A DNA stretch of 64,000 nt from Cheiracanthium punctorium (GCA_038373885.1 JAWZYV010001818.1:186001-250000), one strand, 5' to 3'; positions 1 to 10,439 are shown, numbered from the stretch's first letter. Notes: generated by a model from the sequence alone, not told the origin. Translations and numbers: made by a program.

Positions 1-970
1 CATTCTTGTTAGCTCAAAACATGAATCATTTGATACGGGCGAAACTCGCCAAGCATGGCAACGTAAAAACGGTTTTTAATTAATAGTTAGAAAAGTAGTT
101 AACATTTCAAAATTCTGAGCCTCAGGTGCACTTTACCGAAGTTATGGGCTCAGTCATGCTCAAATTTTCAAAGCTCTGCTTTCTGTAGATTTGTCTGGAG
201 AACATTTATTTTTACTATTACTGATACATAGATTTGGCATAAAACTGGCTTAATTTCCTTGGTATTTAATGTTTTTCAGATGCACGCGCTTCTTTATTGA
301 AGTAATAGCATTCTTGTTGGCTCAAAACATGAATCATTTGATACGGGCGAAACTCGCCAAGCATGGCAACGTAAAAACGGTTTTTAATTAATAGTTAGAA
401 AAGTAGTTAACATTTCAAAATTCTGAGCCTCAGGTGCACTTTACCGAAGTTATGGGCTCAGTCATGCTCAAATTTTCAAAGCTCTGCTTTCTGTAGATTT
501 GTCTGGAGAACATTCATTTTTATTATTACTGATACATAGATTTGGCAAAAAACTGGCTTAATTTCCTTGGTATTTAATGTTTTTCAGATGCACACGCTTT
601 TTTATTGAAGTAATAGCATTCTTGTTAGCTCAAAACATGAATCATTTGATACGGGCGAAACTCGCCAAGCATGGCAACGTAAAAACGGTTTTTAATTAAT
701 AGTTAGAAAAGTAGTTAACATTTCAAAATTCTGAGCCTCAGGTGCACTTTACCGAAGTTATGGGCTCAGTCATGCTCAAATTTTCAAAGCTCTGCTTTCT
801 GTAGATTTGTCTGGAGAACATTCATTTTTATTATTACTGATACATAGATTTGGCAAAAAAACTGGCTTAATTTCCTTGGTATTTAATGTTTTTCAGATGC
901 ACACGCTTCTTTATTGAAGTAATAGCATTCTTGTTAGCTCAAAACATGAATCATTTGATACGGGCGAAAC
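1..970 (+). repeat. 308-bp tandem repeat array (right end of a longer array)
   Basis: Units begin with CATTCTTGTT at 1, 309, 617 and 926. The spacing is 308-309 bp and differences between units are only a few bases. The array already runs at base 1, so it continues to the left of the window. The fourth unit stops after about 45 bp, where a MITE is inserted. On the far side of that MITE the unit resumes (CTCGCCAAGCATGGCAACG, from about 1407) and then diverges into a LINE-like tail. A weaker relative of the unit lies near 13085-13130, also just before a LINE tail, so the unit may derive from a LINE 3-prime UTR (inference). Confidence 0.9.
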
Positions 971-1401
971 CAACACCTCCTATATACAGTAAGCCTAACA
1001 ACTGAAACTTTGACGTCATCATTAGGCCTTCAAGTAATGACGTCATCACAGTTTTACTTTCACAAAGTAAAACTATTTAAAATTTCTGGTGGATGCTACA
1101 AATATTAGAAAATATCTTAAATAAAGAATTAAAATTATAATACCTGTCTCATACAAAATTATTCATTTCGATCTATTTCCTTATCATATTATCTAATTCG
1201 TCACGGTTAAAAACTGCCCTTTTTCATAAAATTATATTTTTTATCTCAAATTATTAAAATATTGTTATTCATGAGTAAATTCACCAGAAATTTTGTATAG
1301 TTTTCTTTTGTGAAAATAAAATTTTTAAGTGTAGGCCAAATGATGACGTCAAAGCTTGGTGACGTAGGAGTTGTTAGGCTGTTTTTATCTAGGAGGTGTT
1401 G
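971..1401 (+). mobile_element. MITE M1, 7-bp-TSD family
   Basis: The element is 431 bp long with termini CAACACCTCC and GGAGGTGTTG. It is flanked by GCGAAAC (964-970) and GCAAAAC (1402-1408), a 7-bp duplication with one mismatch. The outer 100-150 bp of both ends are imperfect inverted repeats and contain TGACGTCA several times. It has no coding capacity. It interrupts the fourth unit of the 308-bp array, whose sequence continues on both sides. Confidence 0.85.
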
Positions 1402-1642
1402 GCAAAACTCGCCAAGCATGGCAACGTAAAAACGGTTTTTAATTAATAATTTAAAAAGTAATTAAAAATCTAAATCTGGAGATGGTTAAGTAGCCTATAA
1501 CCATCTCCAGAGTCCCATCTATATCTAAACCAAAATGCATCCTGATCAATTCAGCGGTTTAGGCGTGAAAGCGTCATAAACAAACAAACAAACAAACAAG
1601 CAAACAAACAAACTCACTTTCGCATTTATAATATTAGTTAGG
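1402..1642 (+). mobile_element. RTE-like LINE 3-prime tail
   Basis: The order of motifs is TTCAGCGGTTTAGGCGTGAA (1550-1569), a CAAA-rich microsatellite (about 1577-1612), then ACTTTCGCATTTATAATATT and a short GGAT end. From family knowledge this order is typical of the 3-prime end of RTE-clade LINEs in arthropods. No reverse transcriptase reading frame is present, so this is a 5-prime truncated copy. A perfect 13-bp-arm hairpin (1476-1510) lies upstream of the tail. Confidence 0.6.
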
Positions 1643-3111
1643 ATGGGGAGAAATTCTTGAAAGTGCGCTAGCGTTTATTTAAATGTTTGGTAATGATCTT
1701 AATTGCAAGTGTTAGGAAAGTCGAGTGGAGTCAGTCCAGATTTTTTTTAATTTAAGTTGAAGTATAAATCAAATCAAGCAAACAGTCATTGTAAATTATG
1801 TTTTTATTTAAAGAACTGTTTTACGGCCGATTCCCATTATAATGAAGTGTTTAAAATAAAAAATTTTATCTCACGCAAATCATTTAAATTGAGCTAGTGT
1901 CTAAAGGGTGCTTTTCATTGACATCAAATTCCATACGCATATTATTGGTCATTGTCCTACATATTGTTTAAATTTTAGCGAATGTAAGCCGTTCAGTTTT
2001 TTTTGCAGGGCTACAAGAAAGTATTCTTATTCATTGCGGCCTATAAACTGAAATCATTTTAAGTGCACTAGTGCCTGAACACTAGATTGGATTGAGTTGA
2101 TTGAAATTTATTTAAACGCTTTAGGGATGGACGTGAGACTACTTTTTGCGAGACGAGACAGAGATTTACAGATTTTTTGCGAGACGAGACAAACATTTTT
2201 AACATTATGATATAGGGATTTTTGCGAGACGAGACAAGCTTTTAGGCTGTTTTGCGAGACGCGAGACACCAATTTTTCGTCTCGCGTCCATCCCTAAAAC
2301 GCTTGGTACCTAGTGTTCGGAAAGATGAGTGGAGTCACTCCAGAAGTTATTTCTTTGTTCCTTTCCTTTTTTCTATGGACATCTGTTGTCCTATGTACTT
2401 GCCATTAGAAAAAAAAATACCTGCTGCGTAAAGAACGTGCATATTACATAAAAATTGGCAGCAACGTAAATGTCTAAATGTCGTAAGCCAAGCATCTGCA
2501 GATCTTACGTTAACACTTTCACTGCAACACTGGAAGCACAGTTTCATTTTCAAAGAGTAACTGTTTAAAATATCGGTTGCAAACAGTTTTAATGGTTTAA
2601 GATAAAAATATGTAATTTCACTATAAAAGGCAATTTTTAAACATATTTTTTACTTTTATATTATATGATACAGAAATAGATGGTAATGCATTTTTGTACC
2701 AGAAGTTTGTTTTACTTTTTATTTGTAACTTAAGATAATTTCTAGCATTTGCAGCATTTCCCAGAAGTTCTAAGTAGTTTAACTTTCTAAAAATTAAACG
2801 GTAATGAAGCTAATGCTGCTGTTGTTACGTTTTCTGTACCTAGAACGTGGACCGGAGAAAATATTATTCAATTCTAACGTGGCTTTCTACTTATCCTAGT
2901 CATGCTATCATAAACTAACAGCGTCAGCTTGAGCGTTGGCTGATGAAGTCCACGATGGCAATGACTTTAAACAAAAGAATTTTTTAAATATGTATAAATT
3001 ATAAATATTTCTTAGTTTTATGGTTGTGAACATTTAAGCAATCGCTTCGAAAGTATTTTCTAATGTCGATATTGAACAATATAGACATCAACGTTAAGAG
3101 TTTGGAATGGC
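1643..3111 (-). repeat. Long interspersed repeat RptX, copy A
   Basis: This stretch matches, in reverse, the region around 43000-44340. Shared landmarks are the ACGGCCGATTCCCATTATAA block, the GCACTAGTGCCTGAACACTAG block, the CGAACACTTGGTACCAAGCG block and the terminal AACGTTGATG/ATCGATATTGAAC block. It is interrupted at 2122-2296 by a hAT MITE. The 2460-2870 part resembles a diverged 7-bp-TSD MITE. No conserved coding frame is seen. I do not know what kind of element RptX is. Confidence 0.7.
2122..2296 (-). mobile_element. hAT-type MITE made of GAGACGAGAC motifs
   Basis: The element is 175 bp, with TAGGGATGGAC at one end and GTCCATCCCTA at the other. It is flanked by an exact 8-bp duplication AAACGCTT (2114-2121 and 2297-2304). 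The inside is dominated by repeated GCGAGACGAGAC separated by short AT-rich spacers. The 8-bp duplication and TA(G)GGATGG end are typical of nonautonomous hAT elements. The same element occurs at 11278 (opposite orientation) and 55924. Confidence 0.88.
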
Positions 3112-3480
3112 ACAATGACAACAACCCAAACATTCAAACTGTACTTTAGTAATATGTCAAGCTGCAAAATGGAAATTTATATTTTTATTCATATTTATTA
3201 TTTTTTATTATTGATTGTGACAGAAGTATTAAAATACATATTGAAACGTAAGTATAAGGAAGTCGCATACAATTTGTATGCAATGTGCATTTTAATGTTT
3301 CAGTATTTTACTCCCCATTCCACTGTTTTGTTCATGGATATTTATTGATTTTGAGATCTTGTTATAAATAAACTGTACATTGTTTGTACAAGTGTTATTT
3401 GAATTTAAAGCCAAAACAAATTTATTAAATTGTTACGTTTGTAAGGTGACCACTTTGGCCTTTGGTCACATTACGCCGGT
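3112..3480 (+). other. Stretch between two RptX copies, with a 77-aa ORF
   Basis: RptX copy A ends at about 3111 and copy B begins at about 3480. Between them is an ATG-started 77-codon frame (3115-3348) with one hydrophobic segment (IYIFIHIYYFLLLIV), followed closely by an AATAAA. The codons are AT-rich and I recognise no family. It could be a chance frame. I would not call it a gene without transcript support. Confidence 0.2.
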
Positions 3481-4588
3481 TCCACAGTGTAATATAATAT
3501 ATATACTATCTATACAATATTTCGCACATTTCCTATGGATTCTATAGAATGGCAAATGAGAAACTGGCACAATATGAACGTACAACGCAAGCACAGTTTT
3601 ATTTTCACAGAATAAAACTACTTAAAATATCTGGTGAATTTTCTCACGCACAAACAATTTTAATGATTTAAAATTTTAAAAATGTAATTTCATTATAAAA
3701 GGCAATTTTAAATTTTTTTTTTACTTTTATATAATATAATACAGAAATAGATGCTAATGAATTTTTGTACCAGAGGGTGTTTTACTATTTATTTGTAACT
3801 TAAGATAATTTATAATATTTGTCGCATTCGCCAGAAATTCTAAATAGCTTTACTTACTAAAAATAAAACTGTGATGAAGCTAAAGCTGCCGTTGTTAAGT
3901 TTCCGGTACCTGCAACGTTAACCAGGAAAAATATTATTCAACTCTAACGTGCTTTCTACTTATTATAGTCATGCCACCATTAACTGATAACATCAGCGTG
4001 AGTATTCCATTCAGCTATACGAAGTTGAAGTGCCCGAACAAGAAAAGCATTATTTAAAAAAATATTTATATTTCTTCATTTTCTGGTTGTGAACATTTAA
4101 GAAATCGCTTCGAAATGATTTTCTACAGTCGATATTGAACAATATAGCCATCAACGTTCAGAGTTTGGAATGACACACGCTTAGAAAATATGTACTGAAG
4201 CCATCTTATAAATTTGAAGATGTTTATTATTTCTTTCCGAACATGTACCATGTAAAGAAAGTATTGTAATTATGAAAAAATTTGACTTCGAGATTTTGGT
4301 GTATTTTCACGTTTTGAGGTCTTCTGAACTCATTGATGCTATTTTTACGAAATGTATGTATGTATGTATGTGTGTGTGTGTGTGTATGTGTAATCATGTG
4401 TGGATGTGCGTGAGTATGTGTGTTTGTGTCTATGAGTGAACACGATAACTCCAAAACGGGCATTAGGTTGAACTCAAATTGGATAAATATGTTATAAACC
4501 ACCATCGTAAGACCGGTATTGATTTTAAAGTATATAGGACTTATAGTTTTCCTACATGGCTACGAAAAAAATTTCTTTTACATTATGG
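3481..4588 (-). repeat. RptX, copy B (upstream part of the interrupted copy)
   Basis: In reverse it follows the same order as 42641-43460 and 45775-46390. The landmarks are a GATTACAATACTTTCC block, the AACGTTGATGGCTATATTGT block, the TACGGTACC-like block and a TGTGCGTGAGAAAATTCACC block. A GT/TATG microsatellite lies at about 4353-4440. The copy is continuous with 5824-6220 once the Tc1 insertion is removed. The ACAATACTTTCCTTAC motif resembles the 3-prime tail of some arthropod LINEs, so part of RptX may be LINE-derived (inference). Confidence 0.65.
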
Positions 4589-4590
4589 TA

Positions 4591-5821
4591 CACTATCTGG
4601 CCAAAAGTATCCTTACACCCCCTAAAAAAGTGGTTTTGGCGGGTGACGCAAATTTGCTATTAAAGCTATTAAAGTGTTGGTAGTGGTTTGTCCGGTTGTA
4701 TGTATGCGTTTTTGAAGCAATGAGTAAGTCAAAGGAGCTTAGCGAGTTCGATCGTGGCAGTATAGTGGGATGCCACTTTTGTGGGAAATCAGTTCGTGAG
4801 ATTGCAGATATTCTACAGAAGCCTAAATACACTGTGAGTGATGTAATTGTGAAGTACAAACGTCGATGCAGTGAAACTGCAGAAAAACGGAGTAGTAGAG
4901 CGAAAAAACTTAGTGAACGGCGCCGCATAACTCTGAAAAGGGCAGTGAAAAACAATCGCAAGTCCTCGTTGGTACAAATTTCTCAGGAGTTCCAAAGTTC
5001 ATCAGATACTAGTGTTAGCAGCAGGACTTTTCTTCGAGAGTTAACATACTTGGGATTCCGTGGTCGTGCAGCCGCTCACAAGCCGAACATCACTCCACTG
5101 AATGCGAAGCATCGATTGCAATGGTGCAGAGATCACCGTCATTGGACTGTGGAAGTGTGTTGTTGGAAAACTGTTTTTTGGAGTGATGAATCTCGCTTCA
5201 CAGTCTTGCTGTCGGAGGGACGCGTCTGAGTTTGGCGGATGCCCGGCGAACGTTTTTTGCGTGACTGAATTGTGCCGACTGTTAAGTTTCGTGATGGAGG
5301 TATAATGGTGGTGGACGTTTCTTGTGGTTGAGCCTGGGTCCGTTAGTTCCTGTGGTTGGAAACATAAACTGTGCGATGTAGGAGGACATTCTGGACAATG
5401 CTGCACTCCCAACTCTGTGGCAATATTACGGGGAAGGCCCATTGCCCTTCCAGCAGGATAACTGCTCGCATCACACATCGAGGCTAGCACAGACGTGGTT
5501 TGACGAAATGAGCGTTCAAAAACTGGACTAGCCTTCTCAGATCCCCGATCTTAATCCCACAGAACACCTCTGGGACGAATTAGAGCGCATATTACGTAGC
5601 CAGCCAAATCGACCATCCTCACTGCAAGCATTCACTTCAGCCGTGATGGACGCCTGGAAGACAATTCCTACGGTCACCTGTCAAAAACTGGTGCAAAGTC
5701 TTCCCAGAGGTGTGCAGGCTGTCATCGATGCAAAAAGGGGACCACCATCATATTAAATATGTGCCTCAGGATACTCCAAGTCCATACCACTGGGTGTCCG
5801 GATACTTTTGGCCAGATAGTG
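4591..5821 (+). mobile_element. Tc1-like transposon (DD34E), inactive
   Basis: The element is 1231 bp with inverted ends CACTATCTGGCCAAAAGTAT and ATACTTTTGGCCAGATAGTG. TA flanks both sides (4589-4590, 5822-5823). It carries one transposase frame on the plus strand, broken by frameshifts and stops. An empty copy of the insertion site exists at about 12413-12424 in another RptX copy, where CATTATGG-TA-TATGGGG is uninterrupted. That confirms the boundaries and the TA duplication. Confidence 0.95.
4720..5756 (+). pseudogene. Tc1-like transposase, frameshifted
   Basis: This would be a DNA transposase that binds the element ends and cuts and pastes them. The frame opens at ATG 4720 (MSKSKELSEFDRGSIVG) with an N-terminal helix-turn-helix region. 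It runs to WSDESRF, the first catalytic Asp, and stops at 5227-5229 after a frameshift. Further on, another frame carries FQQDNCSHH (second Asp) and IPDLNPTEHLWDE (catalytic Glu), with 34 residues between Asp and Glu. That frame ends with TAA at 5754-5756. The length of about 345 codons is normal for the family. At least one frameshift and several stops make it inactive. Confidence 0.92.
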
Positions 5822-5823
5822 TA

Positions 5824-6220
5824 TATGGGGTGCGCGAGCGTTTATTTAAATGCTTGGTAATGATCTTAATCGTAAGTGTTAGGAAAGTCGAGTGGAGTCA
5901 CTCCAGATTTTTTTTTTATATAGGTTGAAATTTAAATCAAACCAAGCAAAAAGTCATTGTAAAATATATTTTTATTTAGAGAACTGTTTTACGGCCGATT
6001 CCCATTATAATGAAGAGTTTAAAATAACATTTTTTATCTAGCGGTGCATATTTCGGAATTTCTTTTAGTATGTTCGAACATTGTTTTGAGCTTAAAATAT
6101 TGAAAACGGTGCTGGATATGAAACATTAAAGTAAAACACACATAAAAAAGGAAAGAAAAGTAAGAGAAAGGAAAAAGAAAGGTGCTCTTGTGCAATATGA
6201 ATAGGGAGAGAGAAAGGCTA
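5824..6220 (-). repeat. RptX, copy B (downstream part)
   Basis: It matches 12424-12810 closely: GCGTTTATTTAAATGCTTGG, a GTGGAGTCACTCCAGA palindrome, ACGGCCGATTCCCATTATAA, then an AAAGGAAAGAAAAGTAAGAG purine run. It is the continuation of the RptX copy split by the Tc1 element. No coding signal is seen. Confidence 0.65.
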
Positions 6221-6302
6221 AAAAAAAACATTGGTCAGTTCAAAATTCACTATAATTTTTTCTTCACATAATCCATCAGAAAATGGCACATTATTAGATT
6301 TA

Positions 6303-6465
6303 CAGAGCTGCCAAGTCAACGACTTTTCCCGAGAGATTTCCCACCACAATTTTTAGACAGTTTTATTTTGCATTGAATAGTTGGACTAATTTTAAGCGTA
6401 AGTTTGTAAGTAAAAATTAGTGGTGGGGAAATCTCCCGAAAAAAGCCGGAGACATGGCTGCTCTG
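6303..6465 (+). mobile_element. Small MITE with CAGAGCTGCC-type inverted ends
   Basis: A left arm beginning CAGAGCTGCCAAGTC and continuing CGAGAGATTTCCCACCAC pairs with a right arm GTGGTGGGGAAATCTCCCG ending GGCTGCTCTG. The total is 163 bp. GATTTA (6297-6302) and GATTCA (6466-6471) flank it as a possible 6-bp duplication with one mismatch. The superfamily is uncertain. Confidence 0.65.
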
Positions 6466-7588
6466 GATTCATGAAAGCCTTAAGACGGTACATTACAAAA
6501 ATTTTAAGTGCTTGTTATTATCGGTGTAGTGGCGGACTCTTTCAAGTATGAAGAGAGGGATGATATAATATATATTATTAATAAAGAACTAATATATTAA
6601 TCATTTTATAATATCAAATGCAATTAACGGAATAAAATTTAATTATTAATAAAGTAATAATTAAAAGTATTAATCATTAATAAGCATATTAGTATGACAG
6701 AGCATTTTAACGTAGTTGGACCATTCCTTCATTGCAACCAATTTTAAATCTTGAACCCATGTTTATCATGTTCTTAATCATAATTGAAAATATTCAAAGG
6801 AAAACGTACACCTTCTCTGACCAATGCTGTTCCAAGAATGGGTAGTGCGTAATGGATGGGTTCCGGAGAGAGCAATAAAAAACCCACTCCTGTAAGCAAA
6901 ACTGGTCACAGAAGTGGATCCTTCACCGTAGTGTATTTTCAAAGATGACAGCAAACAGGATGAACATAGATTCAAAAGTACGTTAAAATCCATAGCAATT
7001 GGATAAATGTTTTATCTTAAGTATACTCAAGGAAGAGAGCGGGAAATTGATTTCCACCACCACCATCTACCATTTCCAGGTAGATAAGTGCCTCCCCCAC
7101 TACACACACATAGACTTCGATCCACCATTTTATCAATGTTTCTGTTTACTTCAAAAAGTTCATGTACAATATTATCTTAAATTAAAAACTAAATAAGCAT
7201 TAAGTCAGTGTATAAAAATTTCTGAACTTTACATGCGAAAACTGTGCAAATTGCCCCATGGTATTACCCATGGTATTACCCATGCTTTAAGCCATGGTAT
7301 TTCATACTACCTCCTAAGCGATTTGGTAAGATAAGTGCAAAGCAATTATCAGTTCTATTGTTCAGATTACCTCAAAATGAATATCCTTATTCATAAAAAT
7401 GAAAACCATTGCGTTTGTCTTTTCAAATTGTATACAAATTCACACCGCTAGACTTATCGGCTTGAATTTTACTTTGTGAGAATTAGATCAGCTTGGCTAC
7501 ATAATTGAAAGAACCAATGGTTTAAAGAAACATTAAATAGCTTATAAAATAAATGAAAATTTTATTACATTGGTCGAAACAGTCAGAT
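6466..7588. other. No feature recognised
   Basis: AT-rich sequence. The only local structure is a short direct repeat of CCATGGTATTACCCATG (about 7255-7302). No coding exon, SINE head or transposon end could be supported. Confidence 0.5.
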
Positions 7589-7787
7589 TTAAAATGCCAT
7601 TTTCAAGTAGTGAGCAGAAAGTTCTTCTGTGTTAAGCGGACTGTTGTAAGACGTGTTATTGCTTTTTAATTCCTGTGAATTTTCTTTTGCAAATTGTTCG
7701 TCGAATTCATGCTCCATTCTGACAAATGGACTGTTTCCTAAAACTTTCCATATAATATCCTGGACTTTCAGACGACGAGCCCGAAAA
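7589..7787 (-). CDS. Probable terminal coding exon, protein not recognised
   Basis: An open frame on the minus strand ends with TAA at 7589-7591. It starts right after an acceptor-like TCTGCTTAG (AG at 7789-7788). The first full codon gives FRARRLKVQDIIWKVLGN, then SPFVRMEHEFDEQFAKENSQ, and the frame ends HYLKMAF. About 65 residues are encoded: a basic start (RARR), an amphipathic middle and an acidic, polar tail. The composition (E, D, Q, W, P, H) is unlike the AT-rich chance frames nearby. It looks like the cytosolic C-terminus of some protein, but I cannot name the family. Upstream exons are not identified. A GTAAGT on the minus strand near 8045 is not accompanied by convincing coding sequence. 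Confidence 0.5.
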
Positions 7788-8719
7788 CTAAGCAGACTTT
7801 TATGGAGCAAAGTTATTTAAAGACACAAAATAAGAAAATCATGCATTCATTAAAAAACATCCTTTAATTACCCAATGTGGATTGTCTGTTGAACAAACAT
7901 GCAACGACAGTAGAGTAAACCATCCAAAAAAGGGCATTTTAAATTATAACAAGTATTTAGAAACGGATCTTCAAATTGATCACTAAACCTTTCTTTGTAA
8001 TGAATTGAATTCTTACAAATAGTTAATTATAATTTATATTACTTACAGTGAAAAGATATTTCTATGCAAAATTTTCTTGTTACAAACAGGAAATATATCA
8101 GTTTATCGCTGTTTTTCAATTAACTCATACTTAGCTGCATATATAACTGATTCATATTTTATAACGAAAAACACGCAAACACAAACCTATTATTGTGATT
8201 TAAATTAACTGCCACAGGCCCGATACAGTAATTGAAAAAAGAATAACTTTAATTATAAAGCTCTGGTTAAACAAACAGTTTCTTATCGCAATTAATAAGT
8301 CGAAATGTACAGTTTATGCATACATTATGCATGTCACACATAATTACCTCGGTAAATCTTGTCACTGTTTTTTTTTCATATAGTGTTGTTTTCTAAACTG
8401 AGCTTTTTTTTAACATTTGAGAGCGTTTACCTTAATATTTTAAGAACTAGAAAGATTTATTTTCTTGATTTTTAATGTTGAATTCAAAGAAAATATCTAT
8501 GAAATAATTCAAAAGTAAATAAAATAATAATTTACTCGCCTTTAAAAAATATTGAAATGTCTTCAAAAACGGCTGCTTTATTGTAGGAGCTTTTCTCCAC
8601 GCGTTGCAATAAAATGTACGATTTTATTGACTAAAATGGCAGCTTCTAAAGAAAGTCTAGATTTAGTCTCTCGGATTTGTCTTTTTATTTTTTGTTTTCG
8701 ATTATTACTGGGGTGAAAG
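7788..8719. other. Possible intronic DNA, no feature recognised
   Basis: AT-rich sequence upstream (minus strand) of the 7.6-kb exon and upstream (plus strand) of the 8.7-kb exon. No repeat or coding block is recognised. A T-rich tract (8680-8699) precedes the plus-strand exon and could serve as its polypyrimidine tract. Confidence 0.4.
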
Positions 8720-9292
8720 CAGTATCTACGGCCGCTACGATAAAGATGGCCGCTACAAGCACCCTGAATGGGATGGACGCTATGAGCACGGCCGCTACGA
8801 GCCACTGCCACCTAGATACAGAAAGCCTGAGCGCTGAAGCTTCGACGTCCTCATTACGCCTTCGAATAATGACGTCACCACACTTTCATTCTCATAAAGT
8901 AAAACTATTTCAGATTTCTGGTGAATGCTACAAATATTAAAAAGTATCTTAGGTGAAAGATAAAAATTAAAATACGTTCGTGACACAAAACAATTCATTG
9001 TGATTTACTCCCTTATTACATTATATAATTAGTTACAGATAAAAACTGCTCTTTTTTGTAATATTAATTTTTCTATGTCAATTCATTAAAATGTTGTTAT
9101 GAGAGAGTAAATTCACCAGAAATTTCGAAAAGTTTTACTTTATGAAGTTTAATCTGTGATGACGTCACCTTTAGAAGGCCAGTTGATGACGTAGAGGCTT
9201 GGTGACGTAACAGTGGTTAGGCTTTCTATGTCTAGAAGGCAGTGTACGAGCACGACACCTTTCCCATACTTATCCTGTCCCCTGATCTCTGA
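8720..9292 (+). pseudogene. Cuticle-like GRY-rich coding exon split by a MITE
   Basis: From an acceptor-like GTGAAAG (alternative GCAG), the frame beginning AGT ATC TAC reads SIYGRYDKDGRY, KHPEWDGRYEHGRYE, up to 8802. After the 442-bp MITE and its TSD, the frame resumes as YEHDTFPILILSPDL and ends with TGA at 9290-9292. Repeated GRY/DGRY/HPEWDGRY motifs are known from the C-terminal parts of arthropod cuticular proteins (family-level assignment, not certain). With the MITE in place, translation runs into the MITE end and stops after PLPPRYRKPER. So the exon is either disrupted or has a new short C-terminus. The frame is also open upstream to 8667, so the exact exon start is uncertain. Confidence 0.55.
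8803..9244 (+). mobile_element. MITE M2, 7-bp-TSD family, inside a coding exon
   Basis: The element is 442 bp with ends CACTGCC and GGCAGTG. An exact 7-bp duplication TACGAGC lies at 8796-8802 and 9245-9251. It is nearly identical to M3 (43701-44142) in reverse orientation and of the same length. Subterminal TGACGTCA-type motifs are present at both ends. Confidence 0.92.
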
Positions 9293-9718
9293 GTTTCCGG
9301 GGTTTTCAGCCAGCTGTGTTAATTTAAAACATATCGCAGTACTAGCTTATATTCTCAAAGGCCTAGTGACATTTCGGTTGTGAAATTTGCCCAACTGCGT
9401 TTCAGCAGGTAGTCAGGAATGATTTTTAAATAATCGTTGATTGGGCGTTACTCTAGTATATATGTATCTAAATTATATGTTTCATAAAAGAAATCAACAC
9501 AGATGCAGTGGAAAATATTCATTGCAGTGACCTATCACACTTAACTGAACTGTAAAATAATAAGAAGAGCCCTTTTTACCATGTTCAGAGGTGTCCGAAG
9601 TATTACAGATTCATCTACTGTTTGCTAGCAACTAATCTTCATGACTGATTCACCACCAGATTATAATATTCTTTTTAATTTATGAACACATTATGAAACA
9701 TTTTTCAACAGATTTTAA

Positions 9719-10435
9719 CCCTCTGACGGCTCAATTTTTGGACCAAAATCGCTTCAAAAATTGTATTTTTTTTTTTTTTTTTTCATATTTCAAATCTATA
9801 TACATCGCAGAATTGAAATGTGCATTTTTTCTTTCTAGGAAAGATTTTTTATATAGATTTTTATCATAAGAAACTAAGCTTCAGAAAAACCAATTTCAGA
9901 TATTATTACATAAAAAAAATTAAATAAATTTCAATTAAATTACAGTTAATTTCCGTTTATTACATAATATAACAAAATGCACCACCGCCTAACGCTTTGC
10001 AGGTTTATTGAATCATGGTCAGATTCATCGCCGTCTGAGGAGCAGTCCAAAAAATCTAAACCACTATCACTATCAAAACTAAAATCTCTTTCAGAATCTC
10101 ATGTCATCCGTAATATACACTCTGTCATTTGCTGAACGATTTCTACCAGCCATTTCTCATTAGACAAGGCGGCAAACAAGTGAAGTCAGAGCATTACGCA
10201 CCGAGTATTACCTTCAAATGCCACAAGTTAGTGGACGACTAACGACATGTGTTGGTCGAAACCTAAATTAAAAGTCTAAAACTGTATCTAACTTATTTCA
10301 CTGGTTAAGCAGAGAAAACGCGGGATGCTCTCCTCAATGCAGGAAGAAAAACACCTGCCCGCGAAAATCGCGGGATGAGCAAATTTTGCTACATTTCAGC
10401 TCCCCCTGGAAATCACGGGATGATCAGCCAGAGGA
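9719..10435 (+). mobile_element. piggyBac-like element, internally deleted
   Basis: TTAA flanks both sides (9715-9718, 10436-10439). The ends CCCTCTGACGGCTCA and (reverse) TCCTCTGGCTGATCA are imperfect inverted repeats. TTAA targets and CCCT-type ends fit the piggyBac superfamily. The 717 bp retain only the first part of a transposase frame (minus strand) and a long T run at 9768-9783. Confidence 0.75.
9990..10153 (-). pseudogene. N-terminal fragment of a piggyBac-like transposase
   Basis: On the minus strand ATG at 10153-10151 opens MAGRNRSANDRVYITDD. A frameshift follows, after which another frame reads DSERDFSFDSDSGLDF and LDCSSDGDESDHDS. An acidic Asp/Ser-rich N-terminus is characteristic of piggyBac transposases, and the position inside TTAA-flanked ends agrees. 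The DDE catalytic part is absent, so it is not functional. Confidence 0.6.
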
Positions 10436-10439
10436 TTAA

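Noticed and set aside
1..970. CRISPR-like array
   Set aside because: The repeat is a simple 308-bp tandem satellite without spacers, and the DNA is eukaryotic.
4353..4440. Telomere-like or regulatory GT repeat
   Set aside because: It is an ordinary TATG/TG microsatellite that also occurs at the equivalent place in other RptX copies.
1643..6220. RptX as a Helitron
   Set aside because: No CTAG/CTRR end with a 3-prime hairpin or TC start could be located, and no Rep/helicase sequence. Left as an unclassified repeat.
8045..8370. Upstream exon(s) of the 7.6-kb coding exon (GTAAGT at 8045, GTAATT at 8355, both minus strand)
   Set aside because: The sequence before these donors contains stops in all frames or is preceded by a purine tract instead of a pyrimidine tract, and the phases do not match.
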